From Rhodobacter sp. SGA-6-6 (GTDB lineage Bacteria; Pseudomonadota; Alphaproteobacteria; Rhodobacterales; Rhodobacteraceae), in assembly GCF_011043545.1 (NCBI RefSeq), contig NZ_JAAKGP010000018.1, positions 1 to 39,684 of the forward strand: a DNA stretch of 39,684 nt, read 5' to 3'. Numbering within the stretch: the first letter of the stretch is position 1; every line of letters starts with the position of its first letter. Under the pieces are notes generated by a model. The model ran no database searches. It was not told where the DNA came from and saw only the letters and a program-made list of their open reading frames with translations. Both the position numbers and the translations under genes were made by a program. Below, in pieces: positions 37,272 to 39,684 of the stretch.

Positions 37272-37531
37272 GGCAACCCGTCACTGATGCTGAATCATTC
37301 GTCAAAACCGGCCCATAGCCGCCGGTCGAGCTCGACATATGCTGCATTGCCGCATTCCTGGAAGCTGCCGTTCGTCTTGCGCCGCAACAGACACGCGACC
37401 AAGAGGTAGCGATACGGACGCTCAGACCAAATCACTGTATGAATTGTCGGTTGAAAACCTAACCCATGCCCGCTAACGGCTAGGAGCCTGAACAAACCGC
37501 TGTTGTAATGGCTTTTTGCCAGGGCCGGAAA
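37272..37531. other. Intergenic stretch between toxin and desaturase
   Basis: About 260 bases, less GC-rich than the flanks. A minus-strand frame of about 91 codons covers 37295-37570 from a TTG, but it has no ribosome binding site and no family that I recognise, so I do not call it a gene. No terminator for the toxin operon is evident. Confidence 0.4.
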
Positions 37532-37576
37532 TCTCTCCCTCATTGTGTCGGAGAGAAAATGTACAGGCAAAGATGA
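37532..37576 (+). promoter_or_regulatory. Five-codon leader ORF with hairpin over its ribosome binding site
   Basis: GGAGAGA (37550-37556) pairs with TCTCTCC (37532-37538) around an 11-base loop. The GGAG lies just before an ATG at 37559 that opens a five-codon frame (M-Y-R-Q-R). Its TGA at 37574-37576 overlaps the desaturase ATG as ATGA. The desaturase itself lacks a good ribosome binding site at normal distance, so it may be translated by coupling to the leader, and the hairpin could gate entry. Confidence 0.5.
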
Positions 37577-38610
37577 CAGATCAAACCGGTCGGCTCGGAA
37601 ACGCGCCTCCCCGCAACGCGCGCGCCTGGCTCAGCACCCTGGCGCGGTATCGCGGCCCGATGTCGGCGCGCAGCCTTTTCGAACTGGCGGCGACGCTGGT
37701 GCCGTTCGTCGCCCTCTGGGTGCTGGCCTGGGCGGCGCTTTCCGTAAGCGCATGGCTGGCGCTGTCCGTGGCGCTTCTGAACGGGGCATTCCTTGTCAGG
37801 ATCTTCGTCATCCAGCACGACTGCGGACATGGGTCGTTTCTGACCAACAGAAAGGCGCAGGACTGGATCGGTCGTACCCTCGGTGTTCTGACCCTGACGC
37901 CCTATGCCGTCTGGAAGCGCACCCATTCGATCCATCACGCACATCATGGAGACCTCGATCAGCGCGGTATCGGGGATGTGCTGACACTGACCATCGATGA
38001 GTACCGGGCACGCTCGGCCGTCGGTCGCCTGATGTATCGGCTGTATCGCCACCCGGTCGTGCTGTTCCTGCTGGGGCCGAGCTATCTGTTCATCCTGCAA
38101 AACCGGCTGCCCATGGGCCTTATGAACGCCGGCTGGCGCTACTGGACCTCGGCCATGGGCACCAATGCGATGATCGGCATAGCCCTAGGGTTGATGATCT
38201 GGTTCGGCGGGCTGATGCCGGTGCTGCTGATCTTCCTTCCCACCTCTGTCGTGGCGGCGACGATCGGGGTCTGGCTGTTCTACGTCCAGCACCAGTTCGA
38301 AGAGACCCATTGGTCTCGCGGGGAGCAGTGGCAGCTGCATCATGCGGCGCTCGAGGGCAGTTCACATTATGTGCTGCCGCAGCCGCTGCAATGGCTGTCC
38401 GGGAACATCGGCATCCACCATGTGCATCACCTCTATTCCCGGATTCCGTTCTATCGGTTGCCCGAAGTCCTCCGCGATCACCGCGAACTGGCAGAGGCGC
38501 AACGCCTTACCATTGGCGAAAGCCTTGCGACGGTGCGGCTGCATCTTTGGGATGAGACAGAGGGCAGACTGGTGTCCTTTGCCGAGGTTCGCGCAAGATC
38601 CGGCCTGTAG
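37573..38610 (+). CDS. Membrane fatty acid desaturase
   Basis: 345 residues from the ATG at 37573. The three histidine boxes of the acyl-lipid desaturase family are present: HDCGH (82-86), HSIHH (118-122) and HHVHH (282-286). They are separated by two pairs of membrane helices at about 37-80 and 195-250. The enzyme uses a di-iron centre, O2 and an electron donor to introduce a double bond into membrane lipid acyl chains. Length and box spacing resemble delta-12/omega-6 type bacterial enzymes, but the regiochemistry cannot be told. A cold-shock protein gene lies nearby, which would suit a role in membrane fluidity. Confidence 0.88.
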   Translation: MTDQTGRLGNAPPRNARAWLSTLARYRGPMSARSLFELAATLVPFVALWVLAWAALSVSAWLALSVALLNGAFLVRIFVIQHDCGHGSFLTNRKAQDWIGRTLGVLTLTPYAVWKRTHSIHHAHHGDLDQRGIGDVLTLTIDEYRARSAVGRLMYRLYRHPVVLFLLGPSYLFILQNRLPMGLMNAGWRYWTSAMGTNAMIGIALGLMIWFGGLMPVLLIFLPTSVVAATIGVWLFYVQHQFEETHWSRGEQWQLHHAALEGSSHYVLPQPLQWLSGNIGIHHVHHLYSRIPFYRLPEVLRDHRELAEAQRLTIGESLATVRLHLWDETEGRLVSFAEVRARSGL

Positions 38611-38708
38611 TCTTGACCAGCGACAAGGCCGACACCCTGTCTCGGCCGAAGACAACCGGGGCTGGTCCTGCAGAAAGAAACCCGGTCGCCGCGCACGCAG
38701 GCCCTAAC

Positions 38709-39074
38709 TCAAGCGGCCTGACGGCGAGAAAGGGCGATCAGATCCTCGGGGACGAAGCCAGCGCTGCGAGCGGCGGCGATGAAGGCACGGCGCGCGGTTC
38801 CGACCGAGCCCAGGCAGTCCATGGCAGCATCAAGATGATGCAGCGCACGTTCGCGAGCGTCATCTGACACCGGCCATTTTCTGGACAGCCAGTATCTTGC
38901 CTGCTCGATGGTACTGAACTTCTGCACGTCGCCTTCCGGCGACATGACAAAGGACAGGGGTTCCCCCCAGTGGATTTCTATCAAGTCAACTCTTTCAGGG
39001 AGAAGAGAACCGGCACATTCACCATGTGCATCCGGTTCAGGAGTACGGGCGGGTCCGGACAGTGCCGATCCCAC
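38709..39074 (-). CDS. DUF982 domain protein of unknown function
   Basis: Up to 121 residues. From about residue 30 the sequence matches the small DUF982 family common in Rhizobiales and Rhodobacterales (IHWGEPLSFVMSPEGDVQKF, EQARYWLSRKWPV, ACLGSVGTARRAF-like end). The first 30 residues are not family-like, and a TTG at 38984 (LIEIHWG) may be the true start. The function of the family is unknown. It follows the cold-shock gene on the same strand and converges with the desaturase. Confidence 0.65.
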   Translation of the reverse strand: MGSALSGPARTPEPDAHGECAGSLLPERVDLIEIHWGEPLSFVMSPEGDVQKFSTIEQARYWLSRKWPVSDDARERALHHLDAAMDCLGSVGTARRAFIAAARSAGFVPEDLIALSRRQAA

Positions 39075-39095
39075 CCGCAGTAAAGCTGCCTGGGC

Positions 39096-39302
39096 TCAGG
39101 CGAGCGTAAGATTCGTAGCCGATTCGCGGCCATTGCGGTCGCGCTCGATGTCGAACGATACAGCCTGACCGTCTTCGAGGCCACGCAGCCCTGCGCGTTC
39201 CAGCGCGGTGACATGGACGAAGACGTCCTTGGCTCCACCTTCGGGGGCAATAAAGCCGAAGCCCTTGGTAGCGTTGAACCATTTCACGTTGCCATTGGCC
39301 AT
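39096..39302 (-). CDS. CspA-family cold-shock protein
   Basis: 68 residues from the ATG at 39302, with an AAGGA site upstream. The single OB-fold domain has both RNA-binding motifs: KGFGFI and VFVHV (RNP1 and RNP2), plus the NGNVKWFN start. These proteins bind single-stranded RNA or DNA and melt mRNA structure, often on cold shock or in stationary phase. The frame extends upstream to 39401, but that part is not Csp-like. Confidence 0.95.
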   Translation of the reverse strand: MANGNVKWFNATKGFGFIAPEGGAKDVFVHVTALERAGLRGLEDGQAVSFDIERDRNGRESATNLTLA

Positions 39303-39508
39303 CGTGACATTCCTTTTCAAGATGCTGCCCACACGACGTAGCAGCCCGGCAAAGCTGAAGATCGAATGCTGAGCCGAAAGGAGCAGGTCCGAAAAAAACA
39401 TATGCTCATCCCATATAGGGTAAGGAGCTTGAAATTACGAGGGGTATCTGGGCGCCCCAACAAATAACTCAGACCTGTTGCGAAAGCCGGGCGGTTTTGT
39501 GGATCACT
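39303..39508 (-). promoter_or_regulatory. Upstream region of the cold-shock gene
   Basis: About 200 bases precede the csp start on the minus strand. They include AT-rich TATATGGG and CATATG steps near 39395-39415 that could hold a -10 element and would leave a leader of roughly 90-100 bases, as is common for csp genes. No promoter is certain. The stretch at 39440-39508 shows no gene. Confidence 0.3.
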
Positions 39509-39684
39509 TCAGTCGCCCGGTTCTTCCTTCACCCGTTTTTCCGGGTCTGTATCAGCGTTTGCATCCTCTTCCGCCGCCGGCTTCGACGCCGGTTTTCTTC
39601 CCCAGACGGGTTTCCGATAGGATCGCGGCGCTGATTTCTGGCTCAGAAATTCGGCCAGGTTGAACGGCGTTTTAGGCGTCGAAT
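39509..39684 (-). CDS. C-terminal end of an unidentified small basic/acidic protein (partial)
   Basis: A minus-strand frame enters from the window edge and ends at a TGA at 39509. It encodes about 58 residues: STPKTPFNLAEFLSQKSAPR, then a Lys/Pro/Ala-rich linker (RKPVWGRKPASKPAAEED) and a charged tail (DPEKRVKEEPGD). The composition is protein-like and unlike the other frames here. The family is not recognised, and the start lies outside the window. Confidence 0.45.
   Translation of the reverse strand, partial: STPKTPFNLAEFLSQKSAPRSYRKPVWGRKPASKPAAEEDANADTDPEKRVKEEPGD

Noticed and set aside
37295-37570. 91-codon minus-strand frame between the toxin and the desaturase
   Set aside because: It starts at a TTG without a ribosome binding site, overlaps the desaturase leader, and shows no domain.
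38628-38647. GGCCGA...TCGGCC hairpin between the convergent desaturase and DUF982 genes
   Set aside because: The stem is only 6 bp with a 9-base loop and no T-run, too weak to call a terminator.

Overview
The window is GC-rich DNA from an alphaproteobacterium. It is most likely a member of the Rhodobacteraceae (Rhodobacter, Rhodovulum or Paracoccus-like). The evidence is the complete hup/hyp uptake [NiFe]-hydrogenase locus with HupUV/HupT/HupR regulators of the Rhodobacter capsulatus type, the codon bias, and a GC-rich intergenic hairpin that I recall as common in that family. No rRNA, intact tRNA or CRISPR array was seen.

Region 1 (about 215-10354) is a seven- or eight-gene minus-strand operon with a divergent LysR regulator. 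In transcription order it encodes a diaminopimelate decarboxylase (lysA), a peptide-binding protein, two permeases and two ATPases of a Dpp/Opp-type ABC importer, a small YkuD-fold protein without a signal peptide, and a D-aminopeptidase with the Ser62/Lys65/Tyr153 signature. Together these look like a system that imports cell-wall-derived peptides and dismantles them in the cytoplasm: D-residues are trimmed and meso-diaminopimelate is converted to lysine. This is the most original reading in the window and is an inference from gene content.

Region 2 (about 10355-14590) is a gene graveyard. It holds a membrane-sensor fragment, a Fis-type HTH fragment, a frameshifted PIN toxin with a beheaded Phd-like antitoxin, a sensor kinase remnant and an IS5-family transposase remnant. 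They surround one apparently intact metal-exporting P1B-4 ATPase (SPC and HEGGT motifs).

Region 3 (about 14597-34350) is the hydrogenase locus. On the minus strand, hupT-hupU-hupV-hypF-hupS-hupL-hupE-hupC encode the H2-sensing kinase and regulatory hydrogenase, the cyanide-ligand carbamoyltransferase, the structural enzyme, a probable nickel permease and the cytochrome b anchor. Divergently on the plus strand, hupD-F-G-H-J-K, hypA-B, hupR, hypC-D-E encode the endopeptidase, chaperones, Ni/Fe insertion factors and the response regulator, mostly with overlapping stop/start codons. Compared with the collinear order known in R. capsulatus, the hupT-to-hupC block is inverted, and hupE lies between hupL and hupC. 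A hairpin terminator closes the locus after hypE.

Region 4 (about 34371-37271) is an accessory segment. It contains the 3' end of a truncated minus-strand gene, a decayed large serine recombinase, nested inverted repeats, a tRNA-3'-end-like sequence, and an intact excisionase-HTH/PIN toxin-antitoxin pair.

Region 5 (about 37272-39684) carries a membrane fatty acid desaturase preceded by a five-codon leader ORF with a hairpin over its ribosome binding site, a DUF982 protein, a cold-shock protein, and the 3' end of an unidentified lysine/proline-rich protein.
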